Below are positions 8,578 through 15,773 of a DNA stretch of 42,793 nucleotides, one piece after another; the first letter of the stretch is position 1, and the number at the start of each line of letters is the position of its first letter. Under the pieces are notes generated by a model. That model worked only from the letters and a program-made list of their open reading frames with translations. It was not told the DNA's origin and did no database searches. A program made the translations under genes and the position numbers. Source of the DNA: Candidatus Krumholzibacteriota bacterium. Lineage in GTDB: Bacteria > Krumholzibacteriota > Krumholzibacteriia > JAJRXK01. The DNA lies in NCBI GenBank assembly GCA_024276305.1, contig JAJRXK010000090.1, positions 1 through 42,793 on the forward strand, given 5' to 3'.

Positions 8578-9921
8578 AAGCAGGACGGATTCCACGAGGG
8601 ACAGATTCTTCTCGGCGGCGCCACGGTGATCCAAGAGGAAGAGCCGAGCTGCTTCGCCCGCCCGGCGTCGGGTGGAGTCGTTCCCCCAGTCCCGGAGCGC
8701 GAGTCTCAGTTCCCTGGAGTCGCGGACCGAGATTCCCCCGCCTCGCTGCAGGAGTTGGGCCGCTTCCTGGGAGCGCCGGTGTCGAGGACCGAAGAGCACC
8801 CCGATTCCGGCTGCGGCCGCTTCGAGCACATTGTGAACCCCCCATCCGAATCCTCCGCCCACATAGGCCACTTCGGCGGCGTGGTAGAGTTCGGCCAGAA
8901 TGCCCACCGCATCGACCACGATGACTCGCCACTGCTGGCAGTCACGGGCGGCGGCGGTGGAGCGCCGGCGTCCGGTCGGCAGCTCCACGAGTTCCGACCA
9001 CCGTCGGGAGGCGATGCCTTGGGCCTGGAGTCCCCGCTCGACCCGGCGGAGGGCGGTGGGGGTGGGTTCATGGGGAATCCAGAGCACGCCCCGTTGGGGA
9101 TGGGCCTCGAGTTCCTCTCGGAGCGCGGGGAGGATCACCCGATCATCGGCGGGCCAGGTGCTCCCCAGGGCCAGGTAGCGCCAGGGCTGGGCTTGGAGCA
9201 ATCGGACTCTGGGGTCGGTCGCGGCCTGGGCGGCTCGGTCGAGGACCTGATCGAAGCGCGGATCTCCGGTGACCTGGAGTCGGGGGGAGGAGAGGCCGTA
9301 GAGTTCGGCGAAGGCTGCTTGGTCCTCCTCGCTGAGACAGCCGATCCCGTCGAAGCTGCGGTAGACGGTCCGGAAGAAAGAGTGGAGGGCCCGGTGGTGT
9401 CGGCGGCTCTCGACGCCGAGAGTTGCGCTGATCAAGAAGAGCGGAACTCGGGCCGCGTGCGCGGTCCAGACCAGGTTGGGCCAGGCGTCGTAACGGAGGT
9501 AGATCAGCGCGGACGGTTCGAGCCAATGCAGGATACGGTCACTGGCCCTGAGAGTGTCGAGGGGGAGGTATTCGATGTAGTCGGCTTCGGCGTGGTCTAC
9601 GGCGTGGGCGTGACCGGAGGGACTGAATACGGTGAGAAGGGTGGGGCGATCGCGAAGGCGAGAATCTCGCAGCGCTCGCAATACCGGGCGGCATTGCTCC
9701 ACTTCTCCCGCGCTGGAGGCGTGGAACCAGAGACAGCCTCGGAGCTTTTCGCGCTGGTGGTGCAGGCGGTCGAAGAGGTGAGCTCGGCCCGAGAGCGCAG
9801 CTTCGGCCTTGGCATCGAAGAATCGAGCCAGGTGCAGCCCCGTCCACCAGAGAGGTAGGGCCACGGCGTTGTAGGCCAGCCACGGAATCAGTGGAGGGCG
9901 ACGGGGCGCAAGTGGCTCCAT
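8572..9921 (-). CDS. waaA: 3-deoxy-D-manno-octulosonic acid (Kdo) transferase
   Basis: WaaA transfers Kdo from CMP-Kdo to lipid A precursors at the inner membrane, starting the LPS core. The 449-residue protein has an N-terminal hydrophobic anchor (LIPWLAYNAVALPLWW). The motif FHASSAGEVEQ follows, with the likely catalytic Glu73. Other family blocks are LGSTWPADD, WIPHEPTP (HEPTP is a strong family mark), and VGGGFGWGVHNVLEAAAAGIGVLFGPRH near the C-terminus. The start at 9921 has GGAGGA 4-5 nt upstream on the coding strand. An in-frame ATG at 9972 lies inside the upstream gene and lacks such a site. The first 34 nt overlap the end of the upstream glycosyltransferase gene, so the two are probably coupled. 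Confidence 0.94.
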   Translation of the reverse strand: MEPLAPRRPPLIPWLAYNAVALPLWWTGLHLARFFDAKAEAALSGRAHLFDRLHHQREKLRGCLWFHASSAGEVEQCRPVLRALRDSRLRDRPTLLTVFSPSGHAHAVDHAEADYIEYLPLDTLRASDRILHWLEPSALIYLRYDAWPNLVWTAHAARVPLFLISATLGVESRRHHRALHSFFRTVYRSFDGIGCLSEEDQAAFAELYGLSSPRLQVTGDPRFDQVLDRAAQAATDPRVRLLQAQPWRYLALGSTWPADDRVILPALREELEAHPQRGVLWIPHEPTPTALRRVERGLQAQGIASRRWSELVELPTGRRRSTAAARDCQQWRVIVVDAVGILAELYHAAEVAYVGGGFGWGVHNVLEAAAAGIGVLFGPRHRRSQEAAQLLQRGGGISVRDSRELRLALRDWGNDSTRRRAGEAARLFLLDHRGAAEKNLSLVESVLLP

Positions 9922-10889
9922 GTTTCCTCCAGGGCATCGAGAACGCGGTCCACGGTGATGAGGTCCATGCACAGCCGGTGCTGGAGACGGCAGGACCGTC
10001 CGCCGTTGCGCGAACAGGGCCGACAGGGTATGGGAACTTCGACCACCCGGCTGCGCTCGTCCCAGGGGAAGTATCCCCAGGCTCGAGTCGTGGGTCCGAA
10101 GATGCCGACCACCGGAGTGCCCACAGCTTCAGCCAGGTGCAGGAGTCCGCTGTCGTTGGCCAGCAGGAGGTCGCTGCGACGGAGATCCCGGGCCACCTCG
10201 CCCAGGTCCCGGACTCCGCCCCCGTCGTCGATGGGCACTTCGGAGTCGAGAGAGATCAACGCGCGCAATTCTCGAAGAGCTTCGGTCTCGGTTCCCAGGA
10301 GGAGGATCTTCCCACCGTGGGCGTCGACCCATCGTCGGGCCACGGTGGCGAAGGCTTCGAGTCTCCAGGCCTTGGCCGCATGGCGCGCACCGGGGGCGAG
10401 GGCGAGGCAGGGATCGGAGACCGGGTCGTCGTGAACCCCGTGAATGCGAGGACGGTGATCGGCTCCCGCTTCGGGGAGGAGGGCGAGGTAACGGTCGATC
10501 TGCCGCTGTTCCAAGGTGGGTCGCCGCACCCTCCACTGCAGATGCAGCCAGCGATCGAAGGTGCTCTTGTCGATCCGCCGCAGGCTCGACGGAGCGAGGA
10601 GGGAACAGAGGAGACGGCTACGGAGACTTCCGTGGGCATCGAGAACCAGGTCGAAGTCGAGGCCTCGCAGTGGATGGGTCAAGGATCGGACCGAGGCCCC
10701 CGCGGGGAGGAGGAGCAGGCGAGTGATGCGGGGGTCGTCACGGAAGAGTCCCTCGAAGGAGGCCTTGGTGACCAGGGTCAGCTCCGCTTCGGGATAGGTT
10801 TCCCTTATGGCGTCGAGGAGCACGCTGCTCAGCACCACATCGCCGAGAGAGCTGAATCGAATCAGGAGGATGGAGGGCCCCACGCGCAT
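9888..10889 (-). CDS. ADP-heptose:LPS heptosyltransferase-family glycosyltransferase (GT9)
   Basis: The 333-residue protein begins ILLIRFSSLGDVVLSSVLLDA, the signature of family-9 heptosyltransferases (WaaC/WaaF/WaaQ). The second domain carries LALAPGARHAAKAW (nucleotide-sugar side) and LLANDSGLLHLAEAVGTPVVGIFGPT, the donor-binding block. A C-terminal Cys cluster (PCRPCSRNGGRSC, then C) matches the CSPC-x-C motif common in this family. Such enzymes add heptose to Kdo or to the inner core on the cytoplasmic face. The waaA gene downstream overlaps by 34 nt and supports an LPS-core role. Which heptose position is modified cannot be told from sequence. Confidence 0.9.
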   Translation of the reverse strand: MRVGPSILLIRFSSLGDVVLSSVLLDAIRETYPEAELTLVTKASFEGLFRDDPRITRLLLLPAGASVRSLTHPLRGLDFDLVLDAHGSLRSRLLCSLLAPSSLRRIDKSTFDRWLHLQWRVRRPTLEQRQIDRYLALLPEAGADHRPRIHGVHDDPVSDPCLALAPGARHAAKAWRLEAFATVARRWVDAHGGKILLLGTETEALRELRALISLDSEVPIDDGGGVRDLGEVARDLRRSDLLLANDSGLLHLAEAVGTPVVGIFGPTTRAWGYFPWDERSRVVEVPIPCRPCSRNGGRSCRLQHRLCMDLITVDRVLDALEETWSHLRPVALH

Positions 10890-11046
10890 GGCCGTCTCTC
10901 GAATCGAGCAGAACTTGCTCCGTTGCGGAATCTGTGGTCTGCTGCCCCAGAATGGACAATGGCTTCAGACTAGTGGCGATTTCGCCCCGCGACCACGAGA
11001 AGATCGCTCCTCCCGGCTGGGGGTTGGCCGGAGGGATGTCGCGCTG

Positions 11047-12288
11047 ATGGTCCTCCTCATCGAGAGCGCCCTCCTGGTGGGCCTGCTGGTGGCCTCGGCG
11101 TTCTTCTCGGGGTCGGAGACCGCGCTGTTCTCCCTCGAGGACGGCGAGTTGGACGCCTTCGCTCGGGACCGGCGTCGACGCCGGCGCATGGTGGTGGATC
11201 TCGTGAGGCGCTCCGAGGCGACCTTGGTCACCCTCCTCTTCGGCAACATGATCGTGAACGTCGGGATCTCGGTGCTGACCACGAGTGTCTCGCTCCGTCT
11301 CCTCGGTCCGAGAGGACTCGCGGTGGCGATCCCCGCGGCCACTCTTCTTCTGCTCCTCTTCGGGGAGATCGTCCCCAAGTCCGCGGCGCTGCGTCGGCGG
11401 CGCGAGGTGGCGCAGTGGGCCGCACCCACCTTGAAAGCGATGGTCTGGTTGCTGCAGCCGGTGCAGAAAGTGCTGGTGCGCGCGGTGGCCTGGACCATCG
11501 GAACTCCCTCGAACCACCCTCTGCGAGTCGAGGAGCTTCCCACCGCGGTGGAGTTGGCGGCGGAGGATGGCGAGCTCACTCCCTTCGAAGCCCGGGTCTT
11601 CTCGCGGATGCTGACCTTCGCTCCCATGCCTCTGGGGCGGTGCATGACCCCTCGGGTGGACATGGTGACGGTTTCGGCCGAGGCGAGGAGGGACGAGATC
11701 CTCGAGGTCTTCGAAGCCTCGGGTCGGAGTCGCCTGCCGGTGACCGGCGACGGTCCCGAGGACATCGTCGGAGTGCTCTATCTGAAGGACGTCTTGGATC
11801 GCCGTCGTCATCAGGACTTTTGCGCCTCGGAACTCATGCGCGAAGCCCACTTCGAGCCCGAGACCCTGGGGGCGGGGGAGCTCTTCCGGCGTTTCCAGTC
11901 CCGCCGGGTGCACCTGGCCATCGTGGTCGGTGAGCACGGCGGGGTCGAAGGTCTGGTCACGCTGGAGGACTTGCTCGAGGAGTTGGTGGGAGAGATCGAG
12001 GACGAGGCCGACGAACGCAGGAGCTGGCTCGATCTGGTGGAGGAGGGGGTCTGGCGAGGTGATGCCTCATTGGAGGTCGACGAGATTGCGGAGAGCTTGT
12101 CTCCCTTCGGGGTCTTCGAAGCGGCGGAGGATGCAGTGACCCTTTCGGGACTGCTGGAGGAGAGCTTGGGACGGGTCCCGGTCGCCGGCGACCGAGTGAT
12201 CCACGGCGAATGGGAGTTGAGGGTCCTGAGTGCCTCGCCGAATCGTCCGCGCCTGGTGGAGATTCGTCACCGGGGGGAAGGGACATGA
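11047..12288 (+). CDS. CNNM/CBS-pair protein with CorC-HlyC C-terminal domain (CorC/MpfA-like)
   Basis: The 413-residue protein has an N-terminal CNNM (DUF21) membrane domain (about 1-180). It carries SAFFSGSETALFSLEDGEL near residue 18, FGNMIVNVGISVL and LLFGEIVPKSAALRR. A CBS pair follows (CMTPRVDMVTVS; GRSRLPVTGDGPEDIVGVLYLKDVL; HGGVEGLVTLEDLLEELVGEI). A C-terminal CorC/HlyC transporter-associated domain (about 335-413) ends the protein. Family members act in magnesium or sodium homeostasis in the inner membrane. The ATG at 11047 is chosen because the membrane domain starts there and GGAGGG lies at 11030-11035. The 11-nt gap is a little long, and CTG 11044 is an alternative. The stop overlaps the next paralogue by 4 nt. 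Confidence 0.9.
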   Translation: MVLLIESALLVGLLVASAFFSGSETALFSLEDGELDAFARDRRRRRRMVVDLVRRSEATLVTLLFGNMIVNVGISVLTTSVSLRLLGPRGLAVAIPAATLLLLLFGEIVPKSAALRRRREVAQWAAPTLKAMVWLLQPVQKVLVRAVAWTIGTPSNHPLRVEELPTAVELAAEDGELTPFEARVFSRMLTFAPMPLGRCMTPRVDMVTVSAEARRDEILEVFEASGRSRLPVTGDGPEDIVGVLYLKDVLDRRRHQDFCASELMREAHFEPETLGAGELFRRFQSRRVHLAIVVGEHGGVEGLVTLEDLLEELVGEIEDEADERRSWLDLVEEGVWRGDASLEVDEIAESLSPFGVFEAAEDAVTLSGLLEESLGRVPVAGDRVIHGEWELRVLSASPNRPRLVEIRHRGEGT

Positions 12289-13277
12289 ACGGCGATCTGG
12301 CGGTGGCCGTGGTTCTGCTCTCGATTCTCACCAATGCCTTCTTCGCGGGCGCGGAGACGGGGGTGACCACCGCGAGGCGGGCCCGCCTGGTGTATCGGGG
12401 GAGGCAGGGCGATTCCGGAGCCCGCCGGGCGGCGAGGCTCACCGCCCGGCGCGAAGACTCCATCGTGGGAGCGGTGGTGGGGAACAACCTCGCGGTGGTG
12501 ACGGGGACTGCGGTGGCCACCGCGCTCTGCGTGGGCTACTGGCCTCAGTCGGGGGAGAGCATTGCCGCGGTGGTGATGTCGGCGACCAATATCGTCTTCG
12601 GAGAAATCCTGCCCAAGAGCCTCTTTCGGGCGCACCCCGAATTCCTTCTGGCCCGGGTGAGTGCCCCCTTCGAGTGGTCCATGCGTCTGCTGAGACCCCT
12701 GCAGTGGGTGGCGGTGGCGATGGCCGGCGGGGTGCTCCGGATCCTGGGGCTGGGCAACGCGAATGTCGAATCCGATGCGGGGCGCGAGGAATTGCTGCGC
12801 TTGGTGGCCCTCAGCCGGCGACGGGCGGAGATCAGCGCCCAGCAGGGGCGGTTCCTGCGTCGTCTCACTCGCAATTCTCAGCTTCCGCTGCGCCAGGTGA
12901 TGACTCCCCTCGACAGAGTCAGCCGGGTGCTGGAAGGGGCGAGTGTGGAGGATGCGCAGGACTGTGTCCGGCATACCGGGCACAGTCGCATTCCGGTGGT
13001 CGATCCCGACGGCGACATCGTGGGGCTCCTGCTCTTTCGAGACCTCGTGGGAGGACCCACCGGGGAAGCGGTGGACGATCTGGAGCGGGAGATTCTTCGG
13101 GTGGTCGCGGAGATGGGTCTGGACGAGGCCATTGGAGCGCTGCTGGAGGCACGGGCGGGAATGGCGGTGGTGGTCGATGCCCTCGGTCGGACCCTGGGGA
13201 TCGTCACTCTGGAGGATCTCTTCGAGGCGCTGGTGGGGGAGATTCTGGACGAGCACGACCGCCCCCCGCGCGCTTGA
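12285..13277 (+). CDS. Second CNNM/CBS-pair protein, lacking the CorC-HlyC domain
   Basis: This 330-residue paralogue of the upstream gene has the CNNM domain (ILTNAFFAGAETGVTTARRARL; VGNNLAVVTGTAVATAL; TNIVFGEILPKSLFRAH). A CBS pair follows (QVMTPLDRVSRVLEG; HSRIPVVDPDGDIVGLLLFRDLV; LGIVTLEDLFEALVGEILDEHDR). It ends about ten residues after the second CBS motif, so the C-terminal CorC/HlyC domain of its neighbour is absent. The ATG at 12285 overlaps the upstream stop (ATGA). Tight coupling and the uneven domain make a heteromeric complex possible, which is inference. Role: presumed divalent-cation transport or its regulation. Confidence 0.88.
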   Translation: MNGDLAVAVVLLSILTNAFFAGAETGVTTARRARLVYRGRQGDSGARRAARLTARREDSIVGAVVGNNLAVVTGTAVATALCVGYWPQSGESIAAVVMSATNIVFGEILPKSLFRAHPEFLLARVSAPFEWSMRLLRPLQWVAVAMAGGVLRILGLGNANVESDAGREELLRLVALSRRRAEISAQQGRFLRRLTRNSQLPLRQVMTPLDRVSRVLEGASVEDAQDCVRHTGHSRIPVVDPDGDIVGLLLFRDLVGGPTGEAVDDLEREILRVVAEMGLDEAIGALLEARAGMAVVVDALGRTLGIVTLEDLFEALVGEILDEHDRPPRA

Positions 13278-13360
13278 GCCCGAGGGTCTCGATTCTCTCT
13301 TGCGGGTCGGTCGCCCATGGCGCTACGTGGTGGAACAGAAGTCGATTCCCACGAGGTGAG

Positions 13361-14845
13361 ATGGTGAAAGCACAGGTGGTCGGGGGGCTCGCGTTGCTGT
13401 CCTGCCTGGTCTCGGCAGCGGGGATCGATGCCGCGGAGATCGGTCCCAATCGCCTGGGCTTGCCCGGTTATGCGGGCACCGTCGCCGTTCCCGAAGCCAC
13501 TCCCGAACCCCTGCGCCTTGGACTCTACATGCTCCGAGGAACTCTCGACCCCGAGAGTGGGATCGACGTGGTGCTGCCCACCCAACAGATTCGCAGCGAA
13601 GAATACCGGCTGCAACTCTCCCTTCGCCCCACGCGGTGGGCGGTGGTCTCGGGGTCGGCCCTCTACCGGCGGGTGGCCGAGGAGGGGGGAGAGACGAATC
13701 GCGGAGTCGGGGACTTCGAAGTGGCTGCTTCCTGGCGCGCCTTCTCCCGTCCGGCGTGGCGGGTGGGCGGTTGGTCGGCCCTGCGAATCCCGATGGGAGA
13801 TGCGACGAAGGGGTTGAGCACGAGACAGGTCGAAGGGGAGTTCGGAGTCAGCGCGGCGGTGACTCTCTTTCGCGACGCGTTGGCTCCGCGCCTGGACTGG
13901 ACTTGGAATCTGGGATATCGCAACAACAAGAACGAGAGCTTTGGCTATGGAATCGGTTCGGGTCCGCCGAGTGACACGGGCATCTTCTTTCCCTCCTATC
14001 CTGCAGTGGAGGCTGGGGCGAGCGGAAGAGAGAACGATCAACTCCTCTTGCGCAGCACTTTGGCCTTCTCCCAGCGATGGGGACACATCTTCCTCGACTT
14101 CTCGGCCGCTTACTTCGCCTTCGATTCGGAGATCTCGACGAAGGAGGGGGAGGCTTGGGTCACTCCCGGGGTCTACTTGGGGAAGGAAGATGGCCTGGCT
14201 CTGAAGGCGAGTTGGTCCATCGGGATCCACGCGGACGACGCCAAGACCGCCTTCGAGCCCAAGTTGCCCGACTGGTTCGCGGAGCTGGGAGTGAGCATGC
14301 CCATCTTCCTCGGGGGGCGTGACCGTGACGGTGATGGAATCCCGGACCGCGAGGACCACTGCCCGATGCAGCCCGAGGACCTCGATGGTTATCAGGACGG
14401 CGATGGCTGCCCGGACCGGGACAACGATGGGGATGGGATCGAAGACCGGCTTGATCTCGCACCCAATCTGCCGGAGGACTTCGACGGCTTCGAAGACGAA
14501 GACGGGCGCCCGGAACTCGACAACGACTTGGACGGGATCCCCGATCGCGTCGACCAATGTCCGATGCAGCCCGAAGACTTCGACGGGGTCGAGGACGAAG
14601 ATGGTTGCCCGGACATCGTCCTCGATCAGGATGGAGACGGGATCGAGGACTCTCGCGACGCCTGTCCCTTCGAGGCCGAGGACCTCGATGGATTCGAGGA
14701 CGAGGATGGTTGCCCCGACCTCGACAACGATCTCGATGGGATCGAGGACTCGCAGGACCAGTGTCCGACCCAGGCGGAGGACTACGACGGCTTCGAGGAT
14801 GACGACGGATGCCCCGAAGAGGGAGGCCCGGACTCGTCTTCCTGA
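13361..14845 (+). CDS. Secreted or outer-membrane protein with thrombospondin type-3 repeats
   Basis: The 494-residue protein starts with a signal-like segment (VVGGLALLSCLVSAAGIDAAE). A ~290-residue region follows with alternating beta-type sequence, like an outer-membrane barrel. The C-terminus (about 318-490) is an array of Asp-rich thrombospondin type-3 calcium-binding repeats, such as DRDGDGIPDREDHCP and DQDGDGIEDSRDACP. In related proteins these repeats often lead into an OmpA peptidoglycan-binding domain. Here the protein stops right after the array (EEGGPDSSS). The second repeat has lost both cysteines (see findings). The ATG at 13361 has GAGGTG only 2 nt upstream, and GTG 13364 is an equal alternative. 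The 3' end overlaps convergent mazG by 64 bp. Function unknown. Confidence 0.85.
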   Translation: MVKAQVVGGLALLSCLVSAAGIDAAEIGPNRLGLPGYAGTVAVPEATPEPLRLGLYMLRGTLDPESGIDVVLPTQQIRSEEYRLQLSLRPTRWAVVSGSALYRRVAEEGGETNRGVGDFEVAASWRAFSRPAWRVGGWSALRIPMGDATKGLSTRQVEGEFGVSAAVTLFRDALAPRLDWTWNLGYRNNKNESFGYGIGSGPPSDTGIFFPSYPAVEAGASGRENDQLLLRSTLAFSQRWGHIFLDFSAAYFAFDSEISTKEGEAWVTPGVYLGKEDGLALKASWSIGIHADDAKTAFEPKLPDWFAELGVSMPIFLGGRDRDGDGIPDREDHCPMQPEDLDGYQDGDGCPDRDNDGDGIEDRLDLAPNLPEDFDGFEDEDGRPELDNDLDGIPDRVDQCPMQPEDFDGVEDEDGCPDIVLDQDGDGIEDSRDACPFEAEDLDGFEDEDGCPDLDNDLDGIEDSQDQCPTQAEDYDGFEDDDGCPEEGGPDSSS

Positions 14846-15633
14846 CGCAATTCGCGTTTGGCCCGGTCGTATTCTCGCCACAGACCCTCGATCCCCAGAT
14901 CCCGCAGACCTTGGACCTCGTGGCCGCAGCGCTCTTCCATGCGCCGGAAGCGACGGGCGAACTTGGCATTGGTGCGGCGGAGGGCCAGGTCGGGATCCAC
15001 CCCCAATTTACGTCCGAGCTGGACCACCGCGAAGAGCAGATCGCCCAATTCCTCTGCGACGTTCTCGGAGTCCTCGGCCTCTAGGGCCTGGTGGAGTTCG
15101 GAAATCTCCTCGTCGATCTTGTCGAAGACCGGTGCCGGGCCGGGCCAGTCGAAGTCCGCCCGGGCCGCATGCTGGCCGTGGAGGAGAGCCTGGCGCAAGG
15201 GAGAGGTGGCGGGGTGGAGGTCCTTCAGCAGGCTCGGCGGAGAGGGAGAATCCTCGCTTTCGTTCTCGGCGGCCTTGACCCGGCGCCAGATCTCGTCGGC
15301 TTCGAGTCCGTCCCACTCCGGTCCGGGTCGAAAGACCTGCGGTTTGCGGCGGCGGAGTTTCTCGGTGCCTCGCCGGGCCAGTTCCTCGAAGTCGATGCCG
15401 TTGCGCTCGTGGAGGATCAGCCAGTTGAAGGCCAGCATGTAGAACAGATCGGCAAGCTCGTCGGTGGCGGAGTCGTCATCGCCCGAGGCCGCGCATTCCA
15501 CATACTCGAAGACTTCGTCCGCGAGGTAGCGGGCGGCCGACGCCAAGTCCTGTCGCCGGTCCCATTCGCAGCCGTCGGGGCCACGGAGACGACGGAGGGT
15601 TTGGAGCAATTCTGCGATGGGACCCGATTCCAA
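14782..15633 (-). CDS. mazG: Nucleoside triphosphate pyrophosphohydrolase MazG
   Basis: MazG hydrolyses (d)NTPs to NMP and pyrophosphate, a house-cleaning role. The 283-residue protein has two MazG domains. The first has LRGPDGCEWDRRQ near residue 16 and acidic motifs DEVFEYVE and DELADLFY. The second has FDKIDEEISELHQALE and EELGDLLFAVVQLGRKLG, the intact EExxE/ExxD metal-binding set. GLWREYDRAKRE near the end is typical of MazG, but the final SGPPSSGHPSSSSKPS is low complexity. That tail is encoded on the strand opposite the TSP3 repeats of the convergent gene, so it is probably an accidental extension. uvrA diverges upstream. Confidence 0.92.
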   Translation of the reverse strand: MESGPIAELLQTLRRLRGPDGCEWDRRQDLASAARYLADEVFEYVECAASGDDDSATDELADLFYMLAFNWLILHERNGIDFEELARRGTEKLRRRKPQVFRPGPEWDGLEADEIWRRVKAAENESEDSPSPPSLLKDLHPATSPLRQALLHGQHAARADFDWPGPAPVFDKIDEEISELHQALEAEDSENVAEELGDLLFAVVQLGRKLGVDPDLALRRTNAKFARRFRRMEERCGHEVQGLRDLGIEGLWREYDRAKRELRQEDESGPPSSGHPSSSSKPS

Positions 15634-15695
15634 GACTATTCCTCGCGGTGGAGAGAAAGGGCAGGTTTGACCGAGGGGTCGGGTCGGGATAGACT

Positions 15696-15717
15696 CGGGG
15701 ACTTCCCTGGGTCCCCG
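15696..15717. promoter_or_regulatory. Inverted repeat in the mazG-uvrA divergent region
   Basis: CGGGGAC (15696-15702) and GTCCCCG (15711-15717) form a perfect 7-bp stem with an 8-nt loop between the divergent mazG and uvrA genes. It matches no operator that I know, and no T-run follows. Confidence 0.3.
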
Positions 15718-15746
15718 TGAGGACTCTGACTTCTCTTGGGGGAATT

Positions 15747-15758
15747 CTTCGGCCGAAG
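15747..15758. promoter_or_regulatory. Perfect 12-bp palindrome upstream of uvrA
   Basis: CTTCGGCCGAAG is a perfect palindrome ending 15 nt before the uvrA ATG. It could be an operator or a leader hairpin. It does not match the LexA boxes of Proteobacteria (CTGT-N8-ACAG) or Firmicutes (GAAC-N4-GTTC). Its function is only suggested by position. Confidence 0.3.
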
Positions 15759-15773
15759 CGAGTGGTATCCTCG

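Noticed and set aside
14311-14845. Tandem DNA repeats, CRISPR-like array
   Set aside because: The periodicity comes from coding Asp-rich TSP3 repeats; units differ in sequence and there are no spacers.
15747-15758. LexA box before uvrA
   Set aside because: The palindrome does not match the CTGT-N8-ACAG or GAAC-N4-GTTC types.
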